36,900 bases of DNA from an uncultured Parvibacter sp. (GTDB lineage Bacteria > Actinomycetota > Coriobacteriia > Coriobacteriales > Eggerthellaceae): assembly GCA_947649875.1 (NCBI GenBank), contig CANSTH010000009.1, positions 1 through 36,900 on the forward strand. Reading direction: 5' to 3'. Below are positions 14,841 through 22,491 of the stretch, piece after piece. The notes under the pieces were generated by a model. That model was not told the origin of the DNA. It searched no databases and was given only the letters and a program-made list of their open reading frames with translations. Every line of letters starts with the position of its first letter. Positions within the stretch are counted from its first letter, which is position 1. The position numbers and the translations under genes are program-made.

Positions 14841-15344
14841 ATGTTCAAATGTGTCGAGAAGCTGAAAGGCCAGTTTGCTGCCGTGTGGGTGGCGCTAGCA
14901 GTGGCATTTGCCTTGTGCGTGGCGCCTGTGCTGGGCGGTTGCGCGGGCGACAACGGTACCGCTGCCAACGACGGCACCCAGCCAGCCGCTGAGGAGCAGC
15001 ACGGCGATCCGTCTCAGGCGCCGGTGAACGATGGCGCCGATGCCAACAAGATTACGGTGAACGTGGCGGTGATGAGTGCCACTGACGAGGGCGCCGCGCT
15101 GTTCCAGGAGGATATGGCGGTGGATGCCGGCACCACGGCGCTTGCGGCACTCCAGGCTACCGGCTTGGACGTGAAGGTGGAGGATTCCCAATACGGCCCC
15201 TACGTGACCGCTATCGGTGACACGGTTGCGGAGGGAAATAGCGGCTGGACCTACACTGTGAATGGCGAGAGCCCTACGGTGAGTGCCAATGAGACGGTGC
15301 TCAACGAAGGCGATCAGCTGGTGTGGCAGTTTGTGACGTTCTAA
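14841..15344 (+). CDS. DUF4430 (transcobalamin-like C-terminal domain) lipoprotein
   Basis: The 167-residue protein has a type II signal peptide with a lipobox LGGC (lipidated C34), a low-complexity acidic linker, and a DUF4430 domain from about residue 70 (ITVNVAVMSATDEGAALFQE) to the end, including YGPYVTAIGD, GWTYTVNGE and LNEGDQLVWQFV. DUF4430 resembles the C-terminal beta domain of transcobalamin and intrinsic factor, which helps hold cobalamin. With a cobalamin-riboswitch-like leader just upstream, a role as a surface cobalamin (or corrinoid) binder is a reasonable inference; it is not shown. Start ATG 14841 is chosen because GAGAGAAAGG lies nine bases upstream; a longer frame from GTG 14778 lies inside the aptamer. 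Its stop overlaps that of convergent tsaE. Confidence 0.85.
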   Translation: MFKCVEKLKGQFAAVWVALAVAFALCVAPVLGGCAGDNGTAANDGTQPAAEEQHGDPSQAPVNDGADANKITVNVAVMSATDEGAALFQEDMAVDAGTTALAALQATGLDVKVEDSQYGPYVTAIGDTVAEGNSGWTYTVNGESPTVSANETVLNEGDQLVWQFVTF

Positions 15345-15856
15345 GCGGTTTTCTGCAGGCGGGACTTGGAATCTTTCGCCCACACGCATAGCAGTTGGCG
15401 GGAGCGGGGGCCGAAGGAGTGCACCCGCACCTGGCGGGCATTTTCGTCTGCAGGGTCGCGGCGAATGACCACTTCCAGATAGTCGCAGGGTAGGCTTTCG
15501 GGGAACTTCTCGGCCCATTCCACGAAAGCTACCCCATCGGAGTCGCCGTCGATCAGCTCGTAGTATCCGATGTCCTCCAGCTGGGCCGCATCGTCGAGGC
15601 GGTACAGATCCATATGGTGCAGCGGCACGCGCCCGTGGTAGTAGGACAACAGAATGTTGAAGGTGGGGCTGGTCACCGGGGTTTCGATGTCCAGCGCGGC
15701 GGCGAAGCCCTGGGTGAATTGGGTTTTCCCGGCGCCCAGGTCGCCTTCTAGCACAATGACATCGCCAGGATGCACGTAGGGCGCCAGCGTTGCCGCCAAC
15801 TGCTTGGTGGCTTCCACCGAGTTGGTTCGCCTGATGTATGTGAGTCCGTTAGCCAT
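15341..15856 (-). CDS. tsaE: tRNA threonylcarbamoyladenosine biosynthesis ATPase TsaE
   Basis: TsaE is the ATPase that works with TsaB and TsaD to make the t6A37 modification in ANN-decoding tRNAs. The 171-residue protein has the P-loop LEGDLGAGKTQFTQGFA, the switch segment TSPTFNILLSYY, HMDLYRLDDAAQLEDIGYYE and VAFVEWAEKFP, all family hallmarks. Start ATG 15856 (MANGLTYIRR) is chosen because it fits the family N-terminus and has GGAG close by; the frame runs open upstream to 15976 but that would overlap the divergent promoter. It is divergent from the tsaB-rimI-tsaD gene, with which it functions. Confidence 0.92.
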   Translation of the reverse strand: MANGLTYIRRTNSVEATKQLAATLAPYVHPGDVIVLEGDLGAGKTQFTQGFAAALDIETPVTSPTFNILLSYYHGRVPLHHMDLYRLDDAAQLEDIGYYELIDGDSDGVAFVEWAEKFPESLPCDYLEVVIRRDPADENARQVRVHSFGPRSRQLLCVWAKDSKSRLQKTA

Positions 15857-15916
15857 GGCTCCATGATAGCCCAAATGGCGGCTTTGCGGTAATGTTCCGC
15901 TGGCCGCCATAAAAAA

Positions 15917-15945
15917 TTGAGGTGGCCTTAAGGTTGGTCTAACAT
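15917..15945 (+). promoter_or_regulatory. Promoter of the tsaB-rimI-tsaD gene
   Basis: TTGAGG (15917-15922) and TAACAT (15940-15945) are spaced by 17 bp, each matching four of six bases of the sigma-70-type consensus, about 33 bases upstream of the start codon. Confidence 0.4.
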
Positions 15946-15978
15946 GTACCAGATCAATTACGACCATAAGGGACATCT

Positions 15979-18426
15979 ATGATGGAAAAGAACTACGTGC
16001 TGGCTTTCGACACCGCCAACGAGGTTATCGCGGTGGGCTTGGGACGCTTGCGTGCGGAAGACAAGACGGTGGAGGAAATGGCCGCCGTGCAGGTGGAGGC
16101 CCACCGCGCTTCCAACACGCGGCTGCTGCCGGAAATCGATCAGCTGATGGCGAGGGCCGGCGTGGCCCGCGAACAGCTGGCCTGCGTGGCGGTAGGGCGC
16201 GGCCCCGGCTCGTTCACCGGCGTGCGTATTGCCATGGCCACCGCAAAAGGGGTGGCCAGTGCGCTGGGGGTGGGCCTGGTGGGGCTTTCCAGCTTGGACG
16301 CGGTGGCCTGGAACGCGTGGGCAGCCGGCCAGCGCGGCCAGCTGCTGGTGGCGGCCGATGCCATGCGCCGCGAAGTGTACCCGGTGTTCTATCGGCTGGC
16401 CGATGACGGTGCCTGGCGCCAAAGCGATGACGCGGTAGAGAAGGCCCAGGAGTTTGCCGATAGGCTGGCGGAAGAGCACGTTGCCGACCTTGCAATCACC
16501 GGTGATGCGCTGGCGAAGTACGCCGAGGTGCTCGCCCCTTCTGGACGGCTGTTGTCGAAAGAGCTGTGGGCGCCCACTGGCAAGGGCTTGCTGCTGGCGC
16601 TGCAGGCGGCTTGGCAGGTGGGGGAGTGCAACCCCTTTGATGTTCGGCGCCACAACCCCGCTTTCGCGTTGCCGGTGTACACGCGGCTCTCGGATGCGGA
16701 GGAGGCGGAGCGGCGCCGCAATGCCCAGGTAGATCCGGCTCAAATGTTGCGGGAGAGCCGTCATACCACCATGCACGACACGGCGGTGCTGAACGCCCGT
16801 GCCAACGACGAGGGCATTGCCTACAAGCCGCTGCGGGCGGCTCGTGCGGCCGACGTGGCCGCCATGGAGCGGGCCACAATGGGGTCGGACGCTTGGAGCG
16901 AAGCGCTGGTGGCAGACGACTTGGCCCAGGCGAACCGCGTGTGGTGGGCTGCCTACCAGGCGGATCCCTCTATGCCGCTGCCGGAGCATGCCCGACTTCT
17001 GGGCTATGCCGGCGGTTTGGTGGTGGATGGGGATGTACAGATTCTCAAAGTGGCAGTGGATCCGGAGTTTCGCCGTCAGGGCATTGCGCGAGAGCTGGTT
17101 GCGCGGGTGGCGGACGATGCCCGCAACCTGAACGCCCGTACCAGCTCGCTGGAAGTGCGGGCATCGAACACTTCTGCCCAAGCCTTCTACGAAACGCTGG
17201 GGTATACGGTGCTGGGCCGTCGCCCTCGCTACTATTCCGATGGCGAGGACGCCCTCATCATGAGGGCGGAGAAGCTGCCTGCCTCCGCCAAAGACGTGGC
17301 CGGCATGGACTTGCAACATCATGCGGGGGCGCGGCCCCAGTCGCATGAGGGCATTTCGGCGGGTGACGCCGGTTTTTCCGTCCATCCCCTCATCCTGGCC
17401 ATTGAGTCCTCCTGCGACGAGACGGCGGCGGCAGTGGTGGACGGTAGCGGCCAGCTGCTCTCCGATGTGATCGCCTCTCAGGTGGACTTCCATGCTCGTT
17501 TCGGTGGGGTGGTTCCCGAGATTGCCAGCCGCAAGCATATCGAGGCTATCTGCGGCGTGTGCGATGCCGCGCTAGAGGAAGCGGGCGCGGCGCTGGGCGC
17601 TTCGGCCGGGGCCTTCAGCTGGCGCGACCTGGATGCTGTTGCCGTTACCTACGCTCCGGGTTTGGTGGGGGCGCTGGTGGTAGGGGTGGCCTTTGCCAAG
17701 GGGGCCGCGTGGGCGCTGGACGTGCCCTTTATCGTGGTCAACCATCTGGAAGGGCACCTCTACGCCAACAAGATAGGCGATAGCGAATTTGCACCCCCGG
17801 CGGTGGTGTCGCTGGTGTCCGGCGGTAACACGCTGCTGGTGCACATGGCCGATTGGGGCAGCTACCATGTGCTGGGGGCCACTATCGACGATGCGGTGGG
17901 GGAGGCCTTCGACAAAGTGGCCAAGGCGCTGGGGCTGGGGTATCCCGGCGGCCCTGCTATTTCCCGTTTCGCCGTGCAGGGCAATCCGGCCGCCATCGAC
18001 TTTCCCCGTGCCATGATGCGCTCAGGCAACCTCGACTTTTCGCTTTCTGGCCTGAAAACGGCCGTGGTGAACTACGTGAATCAGTGCCGCCAGCAGGGGG
18101 AAGAACCCAACGTGGCCGATGTGTGCGCCAGTTTCCAACAGGCGGTGGTGGACGTGCAGATTGCCAAGGCCCGCATGGCACTGCAGCAAACCGGTGCCCC
18201 CACCTTCTGCTTAGGCGGCGGCGTGGCGGCAAATCCGGTGTTGCGCCAGGCCTACGAGCAACTGTGTGCCCAGATGGGGGTGCGGCTGGTTCTGCCCCCG
18301 CTTTCCAGCTGCGGTGATAATGCCGGCATGATAGCGCTGGTGGCGCTGGATCGCTTCCGGCAAGGTAAGTTCTCGCCATTGGCCACCGATGCTGCCGCCG
18401 GCGCCAACCTCGAAGAGCCCTACTAG
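15979..18426 (+). CDS. TsaB-RimI-TsaD trifunctional fusion protein
   Basis: One 815-residue frame joins three proteins that are usually separate. Residues 1 to about 245 are TsaB (AFDTANEVIAVGLG, GRGPGSFTGVRIAMA), the partner of TsaD. About 279-434 are a RimI-type GNAT acetyltransferase (LKVAVDPEFRRQGIARELV acetyl-CoA loop, VRASNTSAQAFYETLGY), which acetylates ribosomal protein S18 in E. coli. About 469-815 are TsaD (LAIESSCDETAAAVV, metal-binding NHLEGH with H589 and H593, SLVSGGNT, CLGGGVAANPVLRQ), the threonylcarbamoyl transferase for tRNA t6A37. Linkers are about 35 residues. AAGGGA lies before ATG 15979. The domains are complete, so the fusion looks functional; tsaE is divergent next door. 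Confidence 0.95.
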   Translation: MMEKNYVLAFDTANEVIAVGLGRLRAEDKTVEEMAAVQVEAHRASNTRLLPEIDQLMARAGVAREQLACVAVGRGPGSFTGVRIAMATAKGVASALGVGLVGLSSLDAVAWNAWAAGQRGQLLVAADAMRREVYPVFYRLADDGAWRQSDDAVEKAQEFADRLAEEHVADLAITGDALAKYAEVLAPSGRLLSKELWAPTGKGLLLALQAAWQVGECNPFDVRRHNPAFALPVYTRLSDAEEAERRRNAQVDPAQMLRESRHTTMHDTAVLNARANDEGIAYKPLRAARAADVAAMERATMGSDAWSEALVADDLAQANRVWWAAYQADPSMPLPEHARLLGYAGGLVVDGDVQILKVAVDPEFRRQGIARELVARVADDARNLNARTSSLEVRASNTSAQAFYETLGYTVLGRRPRYYSDGEDALIMRAEKLPASAKDVAGMDLQHHAGARPQSHEGISAGDAGFSVHPLILAIESSCDETAAAVVDGSGQLLSDVIASQVDFHARFGGVVPEIASRKHIEAICGVCDAALEEAGAALGASAGAFSWRDLDAVAVTYAPGLVGALVVGVAFAKGAAWALDVPFIVVNHLEGHLYANKIGDSEFAPPAVVSLVSGGNTLLVHMADWGSYHVLGATIDDAVGEAFDKVAKALGLGYPGGPAISRFAVQGNPAAIDFPRAMMRSGNLDFSLSGLKTAVVNYVNQCRQQGEEPNVADVCASFQQAVVDVQIAKARMALQQTGAPTFCLGGGVAANPVLRQAYEQLCAQMGVRLVLPPLSSCGDNAGMIALVALDRFRQGKFSPLATDAAAGANLEEPY

Positions 18427-18437
18427 TCCAATGCGCT

Positions 18438-19232
18438 ATGCTTGAGCCCACTATGGAAAATAACGCAGAAACATATCAAGATGCTCCCCTTAGCATCGAT
18501 ACTGCCACTGGCCAGGCGGCCGAGGCGGAACTCTCTAGCGAGCGCGTGAAGCACATTTTCGCCACCATTGCAAAGAAGTACGAGCGTTTCAACGCCATTT
18601 CCAGTTTCGGCTCCTACAAGCTATGGCTGGCGGGCATGATGCGCCAGGCCGACATCCAGCCCTCTGACAACGTAATCGACATCGCCGGAGGTACGGGGGA
18701 CGTTACCTTTTCGGTGGCCCGCGCCAAGCACCCGGCCCATATCCAGTGCACCGACCTGGTGGACGAGATGCTGGACGTGGCCCGCGCCCATCGCCAAACC
18801 GGGGCAGGCGGCGATGTGCCGATAGACTTCGAAGTGGTGGACGCCCAGGACATTCCCTATGGTGATGCCTCCTTCGATGCGCTCACCATGGCCTACGGCA
18901 TCCGCAACATGCCCAAGCGGCAACAGGCGCTCTCTGAAATGTATCGGGTGCTTAAACCCGGTGGGTCGTTCACTTGCCTGGAGTTCTCCACTCCTCCCAA
19001 CCCTCTGTGGCGAGGGCTGTACCACTTCTATTTGAAGCATCTCATCCCCTTCTGGGGCGGCCTGATCACCGGTGATCGCGATGGATTTGTGTACCTGTCG
19101 AAGTCCATCGAGGCTTTCCCCGACCAGCGGGAATTCGCCAAAATGTTGGAAGAGGCGGGGTTCGCTGATGTGCAGTGGAAAAACTACACGGGCGGCATCG
19201 CGGCGGTGCACACCGCCCGAAAGCCGGAATAG
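18438..19232 (+). CDS. menG: Demethylmenaquinone methyltransferase
   Basis: MenG (UbiE family) uses SAM to methylate demethylmenaquinone, the last step of menaquinone synthesis at the membrane. The protein of 264 residues has KYERFNAISSFGSYKLW, the SAM-binding VIDIAGGTGDVTF, YGIRNMPKRQQALSEMYRVL, and the UbiE signature region ITGDRDGFVYLSKSIEAFPD. The start is uncertain: ATG 18438 and ATG 18453 are both in frame and neither has a strong ribosome-binding site. It follows tsaB-rimI-tsaD by 11 bases and precedes luxS by 15, suggesting one operon. Its by-product SAH is the substrate of the MtnN-LuxS route encoded next. Menaquinone fits an anaerobically respiring organism. Confidence 0.93.
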   Translation: MLEPTMENNAETYQDAPLSIDTATGQAAEAELSSERVKHIFATIAKKYERFNAISSFGSYKLWLAGMMRQADIQPSDNVIDIAGGTGDVTFSVARAKHPAHIQCTDLVDEMLDVARAHRQTGAGGDVPIDFEVVDAQDIPYGDASFDALTMAYGIRNMPKRQQALSEMYRVLKPGGSFTCLEFSTPPNPLWRGLYHFYLKHLIPFWGGLITGDRDGFVYLSKSIEAFPDQREFAKMLEEAGFADVQWKNYTGGIAAVHTARKPE

Positions 19233-19247
19233 ACAAGGAGCAAAACC

Positions 19248-19742
19248 ATGGAGCGTATTGCCAGTTTCACCGTAGACCATCGGCTGCTGGAGCCGGGGGT
19301 GTACCTGTCCCGCCGCGATGAGGATCCGGAAACCGGTGCGGTGGTGACCACCTTCGACTTGCGCATGACCGCCCCCAACCGCGAGCCAGTGATGGATACG
19401 TCGGCCGTGCATGCGTTGGAACATTTGGGCGCAACGTTTCTGCGCAACGACGATGAGTGGAAAAGCCGCGTGGTGTATTTCGGCCCCATGGGGTGTCGCA
19501 CTGGGTTTTACCTGGTGGTGTTCGGTGATTATCAGCCCGCCGATGTGGCCGATTTGGTAAGGCGGCTGTTCGCATTTGCCCGCGATTTCGAAGGCGAAAT
19601 TCCCGGTGCCACCCCTGCTGAGTGTGGAAACTACCACGATGCCGACCTCAACCAGGCCCATTGGTGGGCCTGCCGCTACCTGGCCAACACCCTCGAGCGG
19701 CTGGACGAAGCTCACACCACCTATCCCGCGATGTTGGAGTAA
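19248..19742 (+). CDS. luxS: S-ribosylhomocysteine lyase (autoinducer-2 synthase)
   Basis: LuxS splits S-ribosylhomocysteine into homocysteine and 4,5-dihydroxy-2,3-pentanedione, the precursor of AI-2. The 164-residue protein has the metal site H55-A-L-E-H59, the catalytic cysteine in GPMGCRTGFYLV (C83) and the third metal ligand in ECGNYHDADL (C126). All key residues are intact. GGAG lies seven bases before the ATG. It sits behind the SAM-dependent menG and faces mtnN, the enzyme that makes its substrate, with only a repeat element between them. Confidence 0.95.
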   Translation: MERIASFTVDHRLLEPGVYLSRRDEDPETGAVVTTFDLRMTAPNREPVMDTSAVHALEHLGATFLRNDDEWKSRVVYFGPMGCRTGFYLVVFGDYQPADVADLVRRLFAFARDFEGEIPGATPAECGNYHDADLNQAHWWACRYLANTLERLDEAHTTYPAMLE

Positions 19743-19763
19743 AAGGTCGTCTGGCCTGGAAAT

Positions 19764-19910
19764 ACATCCTGGATGGGCCGGTTCGGCAGGTCGGAGCGAG
19801 GTCCGGCCAAGCGGAGCGCGGAGGAGATCCACTCGGGCGCAGCCCGAGTTAGCTCCGACAGAGCGGAGCGTCGAGCGCAGGCCTGTCGAACCGGCCCACC
19901 TCCGGGAGAG
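19764..19910. repeat. Cloverleaf-like repeat R3, copy 2
   Basis: The core 19774-19898 (125 bp) has the same perfect 12-bp inverted ends as copy 1, and the outer stem extends to 17 bp with one G-T pair. Internal arms are GGTCGGA / TCCGGCC, ACTCGGGC / GCCCGAGT and GCTCCG / CGGAGC. The middle arm differs in sequence and length from copy 1 (ACTCGGTCGC / GCGGCCGAGT) yet pairs in both. It fills the gap between convergent luxS and mtnN, where it could also act as a two-way terminator, though no T run is present. Confidence 0.78.
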
Positions 19911-19918
19911 TTGCGCAC

Positions 19919-20620
19919 TTACGGAATGGAGCGCATGAGAGCTTCCACCAAAAGGGCGCTGGTGGCGGCCGCCTTCTTCTCGAACTCGGGGTAGTCCATA
20001 GCGTCGGACCCGTCCGCTTTGTCGGAGATGGCCCGCACAATCACGCAGGGCACCTCGTTCACCAGGCAGGCTTGAGCGATGGCTGCCCCTTCCATTTCGC
20101 AGCAGGAGGCGGCGAAGGTGTCGCAGATGCGCCGCTTTTCTTGCGCGGTGCGCACGAACTCGTCTCCCGAGGCCACGGTGCCCAGCACCGCCTTGATTTC
20201 CAGCTTCTCACCGCACTCCATGCAGTGCTGCGCCAAAATGGGGTCGGTGGGGAAGGCCGCTTGCTGCATGCCCGGTACCTGCCCCGGCGCATAGCCGAAG
20301 TTGCAGGCGTCCATCAGGTGGTTCACGGCATCGCGTGCCACCAGCACTTCGCCTATGTCTAGCTGTGGGTCCAGCGAGCCCGCCACGCCAGTGTTCACCA
20401 TGTGATCCACCCCGAAGCGATCCACCAGCACCTGGGCGCACAAGGCGGCGTTCACCATGCCAACGCCGCTTTTCACCACTACGCACTGGTGGTTGCCCAA
20501 AACGCCTTCGCTGAAGGCCATGCCCCCGTGATTGGCGCGCAGGATGGGACCGTTTTTCTTCATCGCCTCCACCAGCAGCTGCACTTCCACGTCCATGGCG
20601 CCGATTATGCCGAACTTCAC
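19919..20620 (-). CDS. mtnN: 5'-methylthioadenosine/S-adenosylhomocysteine nucleosidase
   Basis: MtnN (Pfs) removes adenine from MTA and SAH; with SAH it gives S-ribosylhomocysteine for LuxS. The 233-residue protein has FGIIGAMDVEVQLL, VKSGVGMVNAA, NTGVAGSLDP, the substrate-binding CCEMEGAAIAQ and the catalytic aspartate in RAISDKAD. The start is GTG 20620, chosen because AGGAGG lies seven bases upstream and MKFGIIGAMD is the family N-terminus; an ORF extending to 20788 has no support. It is convergent with luxS and divergent from the degenerate amidohydrolase. Confidence 0.94.
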   Translation of the reverse strand: MKFGIIGAMDVEVQLLVEAMKKNGPILRANHGGMAFSEGVLGNHQCVVVKSGVGMVNAALCAQVLVDRFGVDHMVNTGVAGSLDPQLDIGEVLVARDAVNHLMDACNFGYAPGQVPGMQQAAFPTDPILAQHCMECGEKLEIKAVLGTVASGDEFVRTAQEKRRICDTFAASCCEMEGAAIAQACLVNEVPCVIVRAISDKADGSDAMDYPEFEKKAAATSALLVEALMRSIP

Positions 20621-20892
20621 CGAGGATCCTCCTTCATGCCGAATTCGCTTTGTTGTCTGGCCCCAGCATAGCCGCCGAGAAGCGCATGCGGGTGCGACCG
20701 TTTTCCGTTTGGCATATGTTGCCACCAAGCGGGCGATTTGTTTTGCATTTCTTGCGCATGGCCGGGTTGGCAGGAGGGGAGGGGGCATGTAATGGTATCA
20801 TTCAAATTTGCTGTGTGCCCTCTCTTCGATGGGGAGCGTCTGTTTTCGAAGAAGGCTATGGCTTGAAGGAACATTCTAGATAGGGAAACCGC

Positions 20893-22251
20893 ATGCTCAT
20901 TTGCGCTCACTACATATTGCCCATCGCTTCCGACCCTATGAGCAGGGGAGCCGTGCTGGTTCGCGACGGCGTTATCTGCGATATGGGGGCGGCGGACATC
21001 ATGAAGCTTCGCTATCCCGGCGAGGAAGTGCGTGATTTCGGCCTGGCGGCCGTCATGCCCGGTATGGTGGACACTCACACGCGCATGGAGTACTCGGTCA
21101 TGCGCGGCATGGTGGATGACCTTCCCTACAACATCTGGCTGATGAGGCTCATGGAGAAGGCGCCGCTCATGGAAATGAGCGACTGGTACGACTCGGCGGT
21201 GCTGGGCTGTCTAGATGCGTTGTCCGGTGGCATCACCACCATATCGGATACCACCTCCAACGGCGCATCGGTTACGGCCACCCAGAAGCTGGGGCTGCGC
21301 GCGGTGATCTATCGCGAAGTGCGGGCCATGGACAAGAACCGCGTCGACTATGCCATGAAGATGGCTCAGAAAGACATCTTCCACTGGCAGGAAGAGGTGG
21401 ACAGCGATCGGGTGACCATCGGCATTGCCCCGGGACATCTGTTCTCCACCCACCCGGCGCTCATGGGCGCGGCGGCTGAGTTCGCGCTGCGGGAGAACAT
21501 CCCCTACGCCATCCATTTGGCCGGAAGCCGCGAGGAGATCAACTTCGTGCGCTACGGATCTTCTTCGTTTTCAGTGGATGCCATGGGGCCCGATCGCGGT
21601 TTCGTGGAGATTCCCCCCTGGATGCCCACAGGGGTGTCGCCAGTGCAATACGCCCTGAACTGGGGCGCTTTCCAGGCGCCGCGTACCTTGGTGGTGCAGG
21701 CGGTGCACGTGGACGACCGTGACCTGGCAACTTTGCGCAAGAACAATGTGGCCATTGCCACTTGCCCGCGCGAGAATGCTCAGCTGGGCATGGGGGTGGC
21801 CCCCTTGGACGAGTTTTTGCGCGCTGGACTCCCGGTGGGCTTTGGCACCGGCAGCCCTGCGGCCACCAACTCTACCGATATGTTCACCGAGATGACCATC
21901 GGCATGTTGATGAGCCGTGCGAACAATTCGCGGCGGTTCCTGGACAGCGGTACCATTTTGGAATTGGCCACGTTGGGCGGCGCCCGTGCATTGGGCATCG
22001 ACGACAAGGTTGGTTCGCTGGAAATCGGCAAGCGCGCCGACATCGTGGCGGTGGATCTTTCCAGCTCGCACCAGGCTCCTGGCGGCAATCCCATATCCGC
22101 TGTGGTTAACACCTGCACCAGCGCCGATGTGCTTATGACCATGGTGGACGGCAACATCCTGTATGAGAAGAACAAATGGCATGTGAACGTTGAGGTGGCG
22201 CGCAGCGTGGCTCGGGCCATCGAGATTCGCGGAAAACTAAGGTCGGAATAA
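20893..22251 (+). CDS. Amidohydrolase-fold protein related to MTA/SAH deaminases, catalytic residues lost
   Basis: The 452-residue protein aligns over its whole length with the MtaD/SsnA/AtzA-like amidohydrolases (PGMVDTHTRMEYS, NIPYAIHLAGSREE, IATCPRENAQLGMGVAPLDE, ADIVAVDL). Compared with the canonical metal and catalytic set (HxH, H-x-x-E, H, GTD), I read H62 but R64 in place of the second His, H208 kept but G211 in place of Glu, Q269 in place of His, and G320 in place of the metal-binding Asp. The frame is intact, so it looks like a maintained pseudoenzyme or a protein with a new function, not a broken gene. GGGA lies before the ATG. Its stop overlaps the next start (TAATG), so it leads the tat-hyp operon. 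Confidence 0.8.
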   Translation: MLICAHYILPIASDPMSRGAVLVRDGVICDMGAADIMKLRYPGEEVRDFGLAAVMPGMVDTHTRMEYSVMRGMVDDLPYNIWLMRLMEKAPLMEMSDWYDSAVLGCLDALSGGITTISDTTSNGASVTATQKLGLRAVIYREVRAMDKNRVDYAMKMAQKDIFHWQEEVDSDRVTIGIAPGHLFSTHPALMGAAAEFALRENIPYAIHLAGSREEINFVRYGSSSFSVDAMGPDRGFVEIPPWMPTGVSPVQYALNWGAFQAPRTLVVQAVHVDDRDLATLRKNNVAIATCPRENAQLGMGVAPLDEFLRAGLPVGFGTGSPAATNSTDMFTEMTIGMLMSRANNSRRFLDSGTILELATLGGARALGIDDKVGSLEIGKRADIVAVDLSSSHQAPGGNPISAVVNTCTSADVLMTMVDGNILYEKNKWHVNVEVARSVARAIEIRGKLRSE

Positions 22252-22469
22252 TGGGCAACGTAAACAAGAACGCAAAGAAACAACAGCGCACGGCCACGGC
22301 TGCTCAAAGGGCGCAGCGGATACGTGCCGCTGAAGAGCGGGAGCGGCTTGCGAAAGAAAAGGCGGCTGCCGAGGCAAAAACCAAGAAGATATTTACCATA
22401 GTGGTGTGCGTTATTCTGGTGCTTGCCTTGGGCATTCCCACTGTGGCTCTCAGCGTGTTGTCGATGTAA
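22251..22469 (+). CDS. Small tail-anchored-like membrane protein, function unknown
   Basis: The 72-residue protein has a basic and charged, probably helical N-terminal part (AAQRAQRIRAAEERERLAKE) and one hydrophobic segment near the C-terminus (about residues 47-69, IFTIVVCVILVLALGIPTVA). The ATG shares its A with the amidohydrolase stop (TAATG), a sign of translational coupling. It precedes tatA by 22 bases. I do not recognise a family; its place before tatA-tatC suggests, weakly, a role linked to the translocase or the membrane. Confidence 0.7.
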   Translation: MGNVNKNAKKQQRTATAAQRAQRIRAAEERERLAKEKAAAEAKTKKIFTIVVCVILVLALGIPTVALSVLSM

Positions 22470-22491
22470 TTCGAAAGAGAGGACGATTACA

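Noticed and set aside
15958-17538. Open frame of over 500 codons antisense to tsaB-rimI-tsaD
   Set aside because: It opposes conserved TsaB, RimI and TsaD motifs and its composition (His, Gly, Arg) is that of a shadow frame. It has no ribosome-binding site or domain.
19764-19910. R3 as an insertion sequence
   Set aside because: It has inverted ends but no transposase frame, and no clear target-site duplication is visible at either complete copy.
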